Part shown: positions 25,012 to 33,978 of the stretch, piece by piece
Layout of the letters: every line of letters begins with the position of its first letter
Position numbering within the stretch: position 1 is the first letter of the stretch
Origin: Mycobacterium sp. SMC-8
GTDB taxonomy: Bacteria; Actinomycetota; Actinomycetes; Mycobacteriales; Mycobacteriaceae
Assembly (NCBI RefSeq): GCF_025263565.1
Contig: NZ_CP079865.1
Span: forward strand, 5,456,001-5,520,000
Reading direction: 5' to 3'
Length of the DNA stretch: 64,000 bases
Made by a program: the position numbers and the translations under genes
The notes under the pieces: generated by a model
Database searches by the model: none
What the model saw: only the letters and a program-made list of their open reading frames with translations
What the model was told of the DNA's origin: nothing

Positions 25012-27356
25012 CTAAAGGTCCTGTGCTGCATCCCTATGCATTGCAACAGGTTCAGCCCGAGTGGGTATATCCGAGAACTGACTGATCGCGGCCTGTTCCA
25101 CGTGATCGATATCGTCCAATATGCCACGGAGCTCCCGGCGGAAGTCCAGCCGACGGCCGTCCAATTCCGCAGTCGGCTCTGTGAGCCCCTGATCTTGCGC
25201 GACCTGCCGTGCCGTAGCGAACAGCAGTGTGGACACCGATTCATCGCTGCGCAACCTTTGTTGCAGAACATACTGCTCGCCGATGCCCAATGCCCGCCGG
25301 ATGAGGACCTTCTCGTCGACGTCTGCGGGACAGCCGCGCAGTGCATCGACGATGATCAGGTCGGCTTCGAAGAAGGGGCGCAGCGCGGCCGCCGCTGTGA
25401 GCGGTCGCTTCGACTCCAACAGATTCTTGATGTGCTCACCGCCCGCAGCGACGGACGCCTCCCAATCACCGTGCCAAGCCATCTCCCGGGCGACGTTGGC
25501 ATGGAATGCCGCGGAGTCGGCGAAGTAGAAGTCGAACTTCAGTAGGTCGCGAAGTCGGGACACCTGGGCCCAAAAAGCCTCCAGCTGTGCAGATTCCTGG
25601 CGTGCAGCGTAAGCGAGTGCGAGCTGCACGACGGATGTCTCCAGGAACGCGTGAACGACGGTATTGCGATAGAACGCTGCCTGATGTTGGCCCTCGGACG
25701 AGATGTACCAGACCGTCTCCGTCCCGCCGTCGACGCGGGTAACCGGATGCCCACCGGAAAGTGCGTCGACTGCGCAACGCACGCCGTCTTCGCTTCGCAG
25801 TCGGCGGGCGCTGCCGGTCAACGGTGTGCAGTTTCGGTCGAGATAGTCCAGCGGGTCCTGCAGGATGCGGTGGAGCTGGCCGAGCGTCAGCGCCCCACGA
25901 CTGTTCAGCAGCACCGACGCCACCAGGCCGGTGGCATTCACCGGGGTGGCACGCAGGATGCGCCACGCAACCTCGAACGCCATTTTCTGCAAGGCCAATC
26001 GCCGCGACGGCTGGTCTCTCGCCGCGACGTCCGCCGGTCCCATGACTTCTCGCATGGAGACCGGATCGGGGAACCGCACGTAGATCTTTCCGTAGTTTCG
26101 TTCGCCCTGCGCCTTGATGAAGCGATAGAGCCACTTCGCACCTTCGGGCTTCTTCGCCCCGCCGCGCGCATAGGCCGCGTACTCGGCGGTTTCGTGCAGC
26201 TGATCGAAGCTTATCGAGACCGGCTGCAGCAGAATGTCATCACTGCGGCCGTCGAGGTAGGCGTCGGCAACGTAGCCCATGAGGCCGAGCTTCGGCGGAA
26301 GCATCTTTCCGGTGCGTGACCGCGTTCCCTCAATGGACCAACTCAGGTTGAACCGCTTCGAGACGAGGTGCCAATGTACTCTCGCAGGGCGAACTTATAG
26401 AGCGGGTCGTCGCCGATGTTTCGTCTGATGAAGATGACTCCAGATCGCCGCATCAGCGGACCCATGACCCCGAACGCCATGTTGATGCCACCGAACACGT
26501 GCGCTCTCGGCAATCCGTTCTCGCGCATCGCCACGGTGAGCACGAACGCATCGAGATTCGATCGGTGCGAGAAAAGCATTGCGGCAGGGTATGTTTCGAG
26601 ACTGTTCCGCATCGATTCGACCTCGGAGTGGTCGTAGTCGATGGTGGGGTCGAACCCGCGTCGAAAAATCATGGTACCCATCACGGGTACCAAGTCCACC
26701 GACAACCGACTCCAGCCGGTGGCCACCTCGTCGAGGATTTTGCCTGCCTCAACCATGGTTGCGCCCGGAATCCGCGCCAGCCCTTCTTGAAATCGTCTAG
26801 AAGCCAACATCTCGGGTTTGACCAGACGTGGTGATTTGTACTCCGGCCCCAACAATCTGTATTCCACGCGTTCGAGCGCAAGGACCGCACGCCGGATCAC
26901 GAAACGGGCGAACTCGTCGGGGCTTTCGCCGTGAGTCCTTTCGCGCCACTGCTGGTCGAGAGTCGCGAGATCCGCCGATTCGCCTGCGACGATCTCGGCC
27001 CGCGACGGATTGCGGCGCAGAATGCATTGCTGAAGTGCGCGCGGCGGCCGGTAGGTGTCGCGGCCGGCGAACATCGCGAACAACGTCGACCGGCCGGTCA
27101 AATTACCAGGCTTCCACATCACTCTGACCGGCAGTACCGTTGTCGCACTGCCGTCGTGGAACCGTTCGGCTACCTGTGCAACGATCGCGCTCGGCGGCTC
27201 GTTTCTGGGCAGCCGGAGGACTTCGACATGACGGGCCGGGTTGTCCCGTCTGTGCCGGCGTAACCACTCGTCGATGAGTCGAGCTTCGGCCGGCGAAGCC
27301 ACCGCGGCGAGCACCAGCACCTTCTCGCCTGCCGGCACCTGGGTCAGCTCGGCCAT
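25012..27356 (-). pseudogene. plsB: Glycerol-3-phosphate acyltransferase PlsB, split by a one-base deletion
   Basis: The N-terminal part (27356 to 26343) contains AAMLFSHRSNLDAFVLT, the acyltransferase HxxxxD motif, and runs to [10 protein letters not shown]. There it shifts frame, and the rest ([22 protein letters not shown], with the EGTRSRTGK block, then the long C-terminal domain) continues one frame away to 25012. Restoring a single base after GGC (about 26358; expected IGYLVSKRF) rejoins the two. Intact it would be about 780 residues, normal for mycobacterial PlsB, which starts phospholipid and triacylglycerol synthesis. A sequencing error is possible. It overlaps the plsC-like gene by 13 bases. 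Confidence 0.85.
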
Positions 27357-28075
27357 GAGGTCAGGGCATCGACATATAACTGGCGGACGCCGTCGATGTG
27401 GGCGTCGAGTTCGGCGAGATCCCAATCCGACACAAAAATGGGCGGAAGCACCGCCACGTCGACGGTGCCGGGATGCAGAACCAAGCTGTGCCGGGCAGCG
27501 ACCTCCCCCGCGTTGCGAATGATGATTGGAACCAGCGGGATGTTCGCCGACATCGCGATTCTGAACGCTCCCTTCTTGAACGGCCCGACAGTCGCCGACT
27601 CGGTGCGCGTGCCTTCGGGAGAGATGATGATCGACAAACCGTCCCGTGCGAGCTGCTCCACCTTCTGCAGACCGTCTATTGCGGCGGTCGGATCATCACG
27701 ATCGATGAAGGCCGCATCGACGATCTTGCCGATGAGACCGGCGACCGGATCGCGTTCGAGCTCCTTCTTCCCGACCGCAGTCCAGTTCTCCCGAACCAGA
27801 GCCGCCGCCATGAAGACATCGAAGCTGTTGCGGTGGTTGAATATGAAGACCGCGGGTCGACGAACAGTAAGGTTCTCCGCGCCGCTGACATCGAGTTGAA
27901 CGTTGCCCAGCGTCAGCATCAGGTCGGGCCAGTTTTGGGTAAAAAAGTTCACGGCGTTGCGCTTGCTCAGCGTCGCAAGGCCGATGGTGATACCACCCGC
28001 AGCTACCGGAATCATCGAGCCCAACCCGAGGGCGGTCCGTAACCGTGGCGCGATGTCACCGAAGATTTCTCTCAC
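27344..28075 (-). CDS. 1-acylglycerol-3-phosphate acyltransferase (PlsC-like)
   Basis: The 243-residue protein shows VFIFNHRNSFDVFMAAALV (HxxxxD catalytic motif), KKELERDPVAG, and SIIISPEGTRTESATVGPFKKGAF (the EGTR substrate block), the pattern of lysophosphatidate acyltransferases. It lacks the N-terminal HAD phosphatase-like domain fused to the M. tuberculosis PlsC (Rv2483c). The GTG at 28075 has GAGAGG just upstream. It is directly followed by plsB, so the pair would add the two fatty acids of phosphatidate in order. Confidence 0.87.
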   Translation of the reverse strand: MREIFGDIAPRLRTALGLGSMIPVAAGGITIGLATLSKRNAVNFFTQNWPDLMLTLGNVQLDVSGAENLTVRRPAVFIFNHRNSFDVFMAAALVRENWTAVGKKELERDPVAGLIGKIVDAAFIDRDDPTAAIDGLQKVEQLARDGLSIIISPEGTRTESATVGPFKKGAFRIAMSANIPLVPIIIRNAGEVAARHSLVLHPGTVDVAVLPPIFVSDWDLAELDAHIDGVRQLYVDALTSWPS

Positions 28076-28273
28076 CTCTCACCGACCGATGGTCGTTCGA
28101 GCAGACAGGTGACGGCGTGCCAGACGCACATCGCCAATCCGCACTTTTGAATATGTCATAGAAACGGCGCTCGGGCCAGCGATCCGCAAGATCGTCGGCG
28201 ATGAACCACGGCACCACGAGCTCCAGCACGATGTGACCGGTCCTCAACTTGTCGCGGGGGGTTGTTAGGTGAT
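28076..28273 (-). other. Spacer between hydrolase and plsC-like gene, possible small reading frame
   Basis: An open frame on the minus strand reads RDKLRTGHIVLELVVPWFIA and then DDLADRWPERRFYDIFKSAD before ending inside the plsC-like gene. Its residue mix looks protein-like, but it lacks a good start and I recognise no family. It may be the tail of a lost gene. Confidence 0.3.
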
Positions 28274-29068
28274 TCAAATCCGCTGCGATACGCCCTCGAC
28301 GAAGCGAAGGATGGCTGCGGCCGTGGCTTCGGGATCGTCGATCATCGGTACGTGCCCGACGTCGGCCAGCATCTCCAGCTCGGCGCCCGGCACCGCGGCG
28401 ACGATCGGTCGTCCGTAACGTGCGAACGGCAGTGTCCGGTCCTTCGTCCCCCAGACGATGCGAATCGGGCAGTCGACCGACAGCGTCTTGATCGATCCGG
28501 CTGTTCGGGCACCTCCGATGAGGTCGGGCAGGACATCGCAACCGATCATGTCCTCGACGATTCCCGTCGTCTGTGCCGGGCTGAGCCGTTCCGCGTGTTC
28601 GGCCATGGCACGGAACAGTATCCGTCGCGACCGCGGGTCAGCGGCGATCTTGGGCATGGCCCTGCTTCGCCGCAGCACGATGCCCACCCGGAAAATCATC
28701 AGAATCCGTTGCAGGTCCACCGCCCGCGCCCATCCCCCGGCAGGTGACAGGGCCAGGACAGACCGGGCTCGGCCCCGACGGGCCAGTTCAAGTGCAATCC
28801 AGCCGCCCAGCGAATTGCCGACCAGATGCGCCGTATCGATATTCGCCTCGTCAAGTTGCCTGCACATGTCGTCGACGATCCGATCCATGACGTTTGCCTG
28901 GCCTACAGGCATCGGTGGACCATCCAGATGCCCCGCGAGCGTAGGCACCATCACGTCGTGATGCGCCGTCAAACTCGGCAGCAGCGGCTGCCAGATTCGA
29001 GGTGAAGCCGTTGCTCCATGCAGCAGCACGATCAACGGGCGGTCGCCCGCAGCCAGGTCTGCCGGCAT
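28274..29068 (-). CDS. Alpha/beta hydrolase
   Basis: The 264-residue protein has the oxyanion HGATASPRIWQPLLPSL region, the nucleophile elbow GNSLGGWIALEL (Ser about residue 95), and the acid and base in VWGTKDRTLPFARYGRP and MLADVGHVPMIDDPEA. It could be an esterase, lipase or C-C bond hydrolase. The ATG at 29068 is chosen as the start before the fold. It lies 23 bases after the ferredoxin-reductase stop, so the two form one operon with the acyltransferases farther on. Confidence 0.87.
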   Translation of the reverse strand: MPADLAAGDRPLIVLLHGATASPRIWQPLLPSLTAHHDVMVPTLAGHLDGPPMPVGQANVMDRIVDDMCRQLDEANIDTAHLVGNSLGGWIALELARRGRARSVLALSPAGGWARAVDLQRILMIFRVGIVLRRSRAMPKIAADPRSRRILFRAMAEHAERLSPAQTTGIVEDMIGCDVLPDLIGGARTAGSIKTLSVDCPIRIVWGTKDRTLPFARYGRPIVAAVPGAELEMLADVGHVPMIDDPEATAAAILRFVEGVSQRI

Positions 29069-29091
29069 CAGTTCACGCACCAGGCTCCGGC

Positions 29092-30345
29092 TCAGGCATT
29101 GGGACCGGCGGCCTTGGCCAGCGCGGACGCCCTGCGCTTCTCGGCGAACTCGAGTGCGTCGGTCCACGCGATCTGCTGACCAATCATCCTGCGGTACTTC
29201 ATGATCACAGTCTGACCATTGACCGTCAGCGCGCCGACGAGGCGATCGCCCCGCCGGTACAGCGCGGTCCACTTGTCATCCTGGCTGGTATCGCCGTCCA
29301 CCAGCAGGACCTCGTCGGCGTTCGGCACCCCCACGAACTGAATGCGCGATCCGTACCAGTCCGACCAGAAGTACGGCACCGTGGCATACGGTTTGGCATT
29401 CTCGGGATCCAGCGCATTGCGCGCTGCGGCCGCGCCCTGCTCTGCCGCTGCGGTCCAGTTCTCCATGCGCTGTCGTACACCGAACATCGGATTGAGCCAG
29501 TTGGAGACGTCGCCGGCGGCGTACACACCGGGTACCCCGGTCCACAGCGTCTCGTCGCACACGACGCCGTTGTCGATGGTCAGACCCGAGCCCTCGAGCC
29601 ATTCGGTGTGGGGTGAGACCCCTATACCCACCACGACGAGGTCGGCCTCAAGCACGGTCCCGTCGGTCAGCACGACCCGTTCCACACGTCCTTCACCCTC
29701 GACGGACTTCACCCCCGTCCCGCACAGCAATCTGGTGCCGTTGCGTTCGTGCAAGCCGGCGATCGCGGCACCCATCTCGGTACCCGTAGCGCGCACCAAC
29801 GGTGTGGGTTGCGCTTCGACGATCGTGACCTCGACACCGCGCTTCTGCGCACTCGACGCGACCTCCGAACCGATGAACCCCGCGCCGATGACCACGGTCC
29901 GTGCGCCCGCGCCGAGCGCGGCGCGAATCGCAAGCGAATCGTCGAGCGTGCGTAGGCCGCGGACGCCTTCGAGATGTTCCGAGCCCGGCAGCGTTCGAAG
30001 CTGTGAACCGGTCGCGATGACCAAGGCGTCGTAGCCGACCTCCCGGGCCCCGACGTGCACCACCTTCCGGTCGACGTCGAGCTTCGTGGCCGGCTCGCCG
30101 AGAAGCAGTTCCACTCCGAGTTCGTCGGCGAAGACATCGTCGCGACGGAAGAACGGGATCAAGGCCTCGACTCCGGGCTCCAGCTCGTCCAAGAACTCCT
30201 TGGACAGGGGCGGCCGGTCGTAGGGTAGGTGCCGCTCGGCCCCGATCAAGGTGATGGAACCTTGATGGCCGGCCTTTCGCGCGGCCTCCACGGCACGCAG
30301 GCCCGCCAAGGAGCCACCGACAATAACCAGTCGCTCGATGGTCAC
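29092..30345 (-). CDS. FAD-dependent ferredoxin reductase of the Rieske/P450 type
   Basis: The 417-residue protein starts with IERLVIVGGSLAGLRAVEAARKAG (FAD motif), has TVVIGAGFIGSEVAS (NADH motif) and GVYAAGDVSNWLN (second FAD motif), with the C-terminal reductase dimerisation domain including YFWSDWYGSRIQFVG. Such enzymes pass electrons from NAD(P)H to a small ferredoxin for P450s or ring-hydroxylating oxygenases. A suitable ferredoxin is encoded at 35964-36155 and two P450s lie farther right. The GTG at 30345 matches the domain start. Confidence 0.92.
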   Translation of the reverse strand: MTIERLVIVGGSLAGLRAVEAARKAGHQGSITLIGAERHLPYDRPPLSKEFLDELEPGVEALIPFFRRDDVFADELGVELLLGEPATKLDVDRKVVHVGAREVGYDALVIATGSQLRTLPGSEHLEGVRGLRTLDDSLAIRAALGAGARTVVIGAGFIGSEVASSAQKRGVEVTIVEAQPTPLVRATGTEMGAAIAGLHERNGTRLLCGTGVKSVEGEGRVERVVLTDGTVLEADLVVVGIGVSPHTEWLEGSGLTIDNGVVCDETLWTGVPGVYAAGDVSNWLNPMFGVRQRMENWTAAAEQGAAAARNALDPENAKPYATVPYFWSDWYGSRIQFVGVPNADEVLLVDGDTSQDDKWTALYRRGDRLVGALTVNGQTVIMKYRRMIGQQIAWTDALEFAEKRRASALAKAAGPNA

Positions 30346-30432
30346 TGCACTATCCCGCCATGGTGCTGCATTAGTCCTCGATCCGATGGAGGCATTGCGC
30401 CTCGACTTCGCATGATCCGTACACGCCAATTA

Positions 30433-30448
30433 TCTAATATATATTAGA
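30433..30448. promoter_or_regulatory. 16-bp perfect palindrome, candidate operator
   Basis: TCTAATATATATTAGA reads identically on both strands and lies 88 bases upstream of the ferredoxin-reductase start. In this GC-rich DNA, such an AT palindrome probably marks a regulator site or the promoter core of the reductase operon. Confidence 0.5.
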
Positions 30449-30535
30449 ATAGGCGCAGTGCAGAGTCAAGAAGAGGTGTGGCCGATGCCGCCCGCCGGGC
30501 CGTTCGGCGGCGACGCTGAAACTGTCCGCGCCACC

Positions 30536-30551
30536 CGGGCCGAACGGCCCG
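30536..30551 (-). terminator. Hairpin downstream of the four-helix membrane protein gene
   Basis: CGGGCC and GGCCCG pair around a 4-base loop, eight bases after the stop of the gene at 30559. It has no T-run. Confidence 0.4.
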
Positions 30552-30558
30552 CTCCGGA

Positions 30559-31314
30559 CTAGGCCCGCACGGATTGATCGAAGGCCGGTTTCGGCTCTCT
30601 GATCGACTCGGCATCCGCCTGCGCCTCGTATTCAGGCTTATTGATGGCCTTGATCGTGACCACGGTGATGATCACGAACCACAGGAAGAAGTCCGTGAAC
30701 GGGATGTACCAGGAGAACAGGCCGTCCCAGGCGAACGGCCCGACCTTGAAGAACACCAGCATCAACGCCATTACCTGCAACAGACCCATACACAGGCTCA
30801 AGTAGCCCGACCAGCGCGGATACAGGGGCTTCTCTGCGGTGTCCGACAAGATGGCAAGTCCAGTGGCGAACACCCAGGTCACGAAGGGTGGGAAGCCGAT
30901 CACAAAGGAGATCCAGCCGAGGTCGTTGATCAGCTGAATAGCCTCCGCGCCGCGGTCTTCCGGGCGGAACGCCGCCGTGAACCAGCAGCAGATCGGTATC
31001 AGGATGAGCAAACTGGCCGCCGCGTAACTCGACACCTGGAAGTAGGTGATGGCAGGCGCCACGCCGCGAATCCGTCGTGTCTGTCCCACGATCCCGGACC
31101 CGAACGCCAAGTAGAACATCGTCCCGACCCAGCAGAGCAGCAGACCGGCGATGATCGCCGTGTTGTTCTCGCGGTAGATGGCCGCGACTTGCTCGGCCGT
31201 GTCCGAAGGCTTCATCGGCGGGAAAAATCCCGCGATCCCGACAAACCCGATGAAGAAGAAGACCGAGAAGGCGATTCCTCCCCAGGCACACATCAATTCG
31301 GTTGCACGTTTCAT
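30559..31314 (-). CDS. Integral membrane protein, paralogue of the one at 51569-52309
   Basis: The 251-residue protein has about six membrane helices. Shared with its paralogue are the N-terminal W(G/S)GIAF block, AFRPE, the stretch LAILSD..E(K/P)(L/I)YPRWSGYLS, and VFFK.GPFAWDGL(F/I)SW, each in the same place. I do not recognise a named family. The paralogue is embedded in the swivel-protein operon at 51.6 kb, which links this copy to the same process. The ATG at 31314 is used as the start. It is followed by a hairpin. Confidence 0.8.
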   Translation of the reverse strand: MKRATELMCAWGGIAFSVFFFIGFVGIAGFFPPMKPSDTAEQVAAIYRENNTAIIAGLLLCWVGTMFYLAFGSGIVGQTRRIRGVAPAITYFQVSSYAAASLLILIPICCWFTAAFRPEDRGAEAIQLINDLGWISFVIGFPPFVTWVFATGLAILSDTAEKPLYPRWSGYLSLCMGLLQVMALMLVFFKVGPFAWDGLFSWYIPFTDFFLWFVIITVVTIKAINKPEYEAQADAESIREPKPAFDQSVRA

Positions 31315-31603
31315 CAGCTCGCCTTCCTCGCGGTGACCCAGGCCTGAACGTCGCTGTCGACACCCCTCGATACATCGACTGCGCGCGAACGGGGATCAGC
31401 CATACGGATTATTCGAACATTATGTCCGATCCGTCATGTGGTGTCAATCACAAGGGGCCCCCGGTCGCCGCACACATCACGATGGCCTGCACCCGTCTCG
31501 CGACTTGACTTGTGCGTCAATTCCGTTGCAAGCGAATCTATTTCGCGGAGTACCGGCACCACCGTCGAATTCCGATACGACGGTTCACCGCATCCCGACA
31601 CCG

Positions 31604-31969
31604 TCACCCGGGTGCCCCGTTCGGCACAACGGGGGTAAATGCGGGTTGAGTTACGTCCACCCCGTATGCACCGTGGTTCGGCGGCGGAGAGCCCGGAGGG
31701 GGCACGGCCGGATCGGCCGGCGGCGGCCTGGTCAGGTCGATGTCGCCCTCCAGATCCGGCGCGATGGGCAGAAACCGGCAGAAGAATACCGTCGCAAGGG
31801 CGCACGGATCCTCGGGTTCTGCCATGGCCGGAGCATGCGAGAGTGCGGTCAAAGCAGCCACTGCCACAGACAACACCGCGCCTCGTGCCAAAGCTCGAGT
31901 TCGAGTCACTACCGCCACCTGACCGGTTCGGTCACTGAATTCTGCCCAACTGCTCGCCAAAGCCATCAC
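31604..31969 (-). CDS. Small secreted protein with proline-rich C-terminus
   Basis: A hydrophobic export signal ending ALTALSHAPAMA precedes EPEDPCALATVFFCRFLPIAPDL, with a likely disulfide pair, and a tail rich in PPP. The frame may start at 31969/31966, three bases after the stop of a 36-residue upstream reading frame, or at a GTG at 31918, which gives a more typical signal peptide. The mature part is about 70 residues. No named family is recognised, but it resembles small exported mycobacterial proteins with a CRF.P.APDL core. Confidence 0.65.
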   Translation of the reverse strand: MMALASSWAEFSDRTGQVAVVTRTRALARGAVLSVAVAALTALSHAPAMAEPEDPCALATVFFCRFLPIAPDLEGDIDLTRPPPADPAVPPPGSPPPNHGAYGVDVTQPAFTPVVPNGAPG

Positions 31970-31972
31970 ACG

Positions 31973-32083
31973 TCATACGGGCGGGTAGGCAGGCGGCGGG
32001 TAGACCCCCCGCAGTGCCCACGGAAGCCAGCCGAAGAAGTACTCCAGCTCATCGCTTGCGTCGTAGTCGGGGCTAGGGTCCAT
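31973..32083 (-). CDS. 36-residue reading frame with PDYDASD motif
   Basis: An ATG at 32083 starts MDPSPDYDASDELEYFFG and ends GVYPPPAYPPV before a stop at 31973, directly before the secreted-protein start. The DNA CCCGACTACGACGC[A]AGCGA and the TTGGAG ribosome site recur at 33124-33165 upstream of the MPT51-like gene. The repetition supports real translation. The function is unknown; it may be a small protein, or a leader whose translation sets expression of the next gene. Confidence 0.55.
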   Translation of the reverse strand: MDPSPDYDASDELEYFFGWLPWALRGVYPPPAYPPV

Positions 32084-32224
32084 GAGAAAACTCCAATCGG
32101 ACGATCGCGCGAGGACACAGTCGGCCACTCAGTGCGATAGGGGGATATTTTCAATTCCGCACTAAAATCTATCGCGATCTAGGGGCATGCAAGGTCGAGT
32201 TGACGGAAGTCGCGCCCCTCGGCG

Positions 32225-33130
32225 CTAGGTGAGGCTGGCGACCAAGTCATCGGACATTGCGCGCAATTGCGGGGCCCACGAACTCCAGCCGTGGTCACCG
32301 CTCTTGGGAAGGTCGAAGTGACCGTTCATACCGCCGATACTGCGGTACTGCGCATAGAACGCCCGGTTGCTGCCCTGGGCCTGTTCGGGGTAGCCAACCA
32401 TGGCGGCAGGGTCGCTCGCAGTCAGAGTCTGCGGACTGTACACCCACAGCCGAGTCTGATTGGACACCAACAACGCGGCGTGCACATAGGGGTCATGCCA
32501 CTTCCACCGGCCGAGTTGGGCGGGACCCCACATCGCATTGGCGTCCGCGCCCCCGTACCGCATCATCCCCTCGCGCAACGCACCGTTAGTGGTCGTGTTG
32601 GACGGGTAGACGAAGCCCGACATCGACCCGGCGTACCGGAACCGGTTCGGATGGAATTCCGCCAGGGTCAAAGCCGCAGTACCGCCCTGTGACGCGCCGA
32701 CGATCCCGTGCCCGCCAGGGGCCAGACCCTTGTTGGCGACCAGCCAGTCCGGGAGTTCAGACGCCAGGAACGTCTCCCATTGCTTGCTTCCGTCCTGCTC
32801 CCAGTTGGCGTACATGCTGTACGCACCGCCGGCTGGCGCCACCACCGAGACACCCCTGCCGCCCAGGACGTTCATGGCATCGCCTGCGGTCACCCAGTTG
32901 CTGACATCCGGATTGGCGTTGAACGCATCCAGCAGGACCACCGCGTGCGGTCCGCCGCCCTGGAACGCCACCGGGATCTCACGCCCCATTGATGGCGACG
33001 GGATCAACAGGTGTTCGACCGCAGCCGCTTTGGCCTCGGACGCCGTCCAGAGGCAGGCCCCCAATACCAGCGCCAATGCGGTTCGCAGGAGCACCGTCCA
33101 GCGGTCGGTGTACCGCGCCAGGTTCACCAT
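32225..33130 (-). CDS. MPT51/antigen 85-like secreted alpha/beta hydrolase-fold protein
   Basis: A signal peptide (LLRTALALVLGACLWTASEAKA) is followed by the antigen-85/MPT51 fold: LLIPSPSMGREIPVAFQGGG, VLLDAFNANPDVSNWVTAGD, GGAYSMYANWEQDGSKQWETF and SMSGFVYPSNTTTNGA. It aligns with MPT51 (FbpD) throughout. MPT51 of M. tuberculosis lacks the mycolyltransferase triad, but this protein has a serine in the elbow (VGASQGG, Ser 147) and a histidine at GDHGWSSW (His 280). It may be an active esterase or mycolyltransferase, or a cell-wall-binding protein like MPT51. The ATG at 33130 overlaps a 13-residue upstream frame. Confidence 0.9.
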   Translation of the reverse strand: MVNLARYTDRWTVLLRTALALVLGACLWTASEAKAAAVEHLLIPSPSMGREIPVAFQGGGPHAVVLLDAFNANPDVSNWVTAGDAMNVLGGRGVSVVAPAGGAYSMYANWEQDGSKQWETFLASELPDWLVANKGLAPGGHGIVGASQGGTAALTLAEFHPNRFRYAGSMSGFVYPSNTTTNGALREGMMRYGGADANAMWGPAQLGRWKWHDPYVHAALLVSNQTRLWVYSPQTLTASDPAAMVGYPEQAQGSNRAFYAQYRSIGGMNGHFDLPKSGDHGWSSWAPQLRAMSDDLVASLT

Positions 33131-33165
33131 CTGTCGCTCGCGTCGTAGTCGGGATGGGTGTTCAT
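33124..33165 (-). CDS. 13-residue leader reading frame with PDYDASD motif
   Basis: MNTHPDYDASDRW is encoded from an ATG at 33165 with CTGGAG upstream, and its stop overlaps the start of the MPT51-like gene. The same DNA core occurs before the secreted protein at 31604-31969. Translational coupling to the exported protein is likely; the peptide's own role is unknown. Confidence 0.5.
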   Translation of the reverse strand: MNTHPDYDASDRW

Positions 33166-33542
33166 GCTCGCTCCAGTCACGTTGTGTCGAATCACGATCT
33201 CGCCGCCGCAACAGCGTGCCCCTATCGGACCACAAGAGTCGATCCAATTCTATTCTTTGATAAATTTCGTGATGTATCGTTGCTTCGATCCGCGATCCCC
33301 TTGCCTAATCCAGTGACAACCTATGGCAAATACAGACTTCGCTCGCGGTGCGAGTACCCACAGGCGCAAGCCGCCCCCGCAGGTGATCGCTGCGAGATTC
33401 CCCGACATCGCGAGCGCCAATAATTTAATCTGAGATAGAAGCAGGACCCGACGGTCACGTTCGCACATTCATCCACCTGTGCTGCCGACCCCATCAGCCA
33501 GGATGCCTTCATCTACGAGCCAACGAGAGGCCTCAGCGAGAC
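33166..33542. other. Divergent intergenic region
   Basis: About 380 bases between the MPT51-like and DUF732 genes. The AT-rich part around 33245-33275 (CCAATTCTATTCTTTGATAA) is a plausible divergent promoter area. No gene is supported. Confidence 0.4.
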
Positions 33543-33914
33543 ATGATGCGGAAGACAAGCAGGCTCGCCGGCGGCACGATGGCAGTCGTTGGCGGGTTGG
33601 GCGCGCTGATCCTCAGCGGTTCGCCGCCGGCCGGCGCTGATGCGGTGGCGTACCTGGTCAACGTGACGGTCCGACCTGGTTATAACTTTCCCAACGCCGA
33701 CAGCGCCTTGGCGTACGGCCACGGCCTGTGCAACAAGATCGCTGCCGGGAAGTCTTACGCAGAGCTAGTCACCGAGACGAAGAACGCCTTCGGCAGCTCA
33801 GATCCGTATCAAGGCGAGTACTTGATCAACCAGGCGGTAAACGAACTGTGCCCAAGCCAGATCTGGCAGTTGCGGAACTCCGCAGCCCACTACACCAGAG
33901 CACCTGGAACGTAG
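33543..33914 (+). CDS. DUF732-family secreted protein
   Basis: The 123-residue protein begins with a signal peptide (RLAGGTMAVVGGLGALILSGSPPAGA) followed by a DUF732-like domain: YGHGLCNKIAAGKSYAELV ... YLINQAVNELCPSQIWQL, with two cysteines likely joined. DUF732 proteins are small exported mycobacterial proteins of unknown function. The ATG at 33543 or the second ATG at 33546 can start it. A DUF7064-type gene follows 64 bases later on the same strand. Confidence 0.82.
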   Translation: MMRKTSRLAGGTMAVVGGLGALILSGSPPAGADAVAYLVNVTVRPGYNFPNADSALAYGHGLCNKIAAGKSYAELVTETKNAFGSSDPYQGEYLINQAVNELCPSQIWQLRNSAAHYTRAPGT

Positions 33915-33978
33915 CCAGGACGGTCGGCACACGTTTGGCACCGGCGATCTGACGGCACCAACAAAAGATGGGAAAGCA

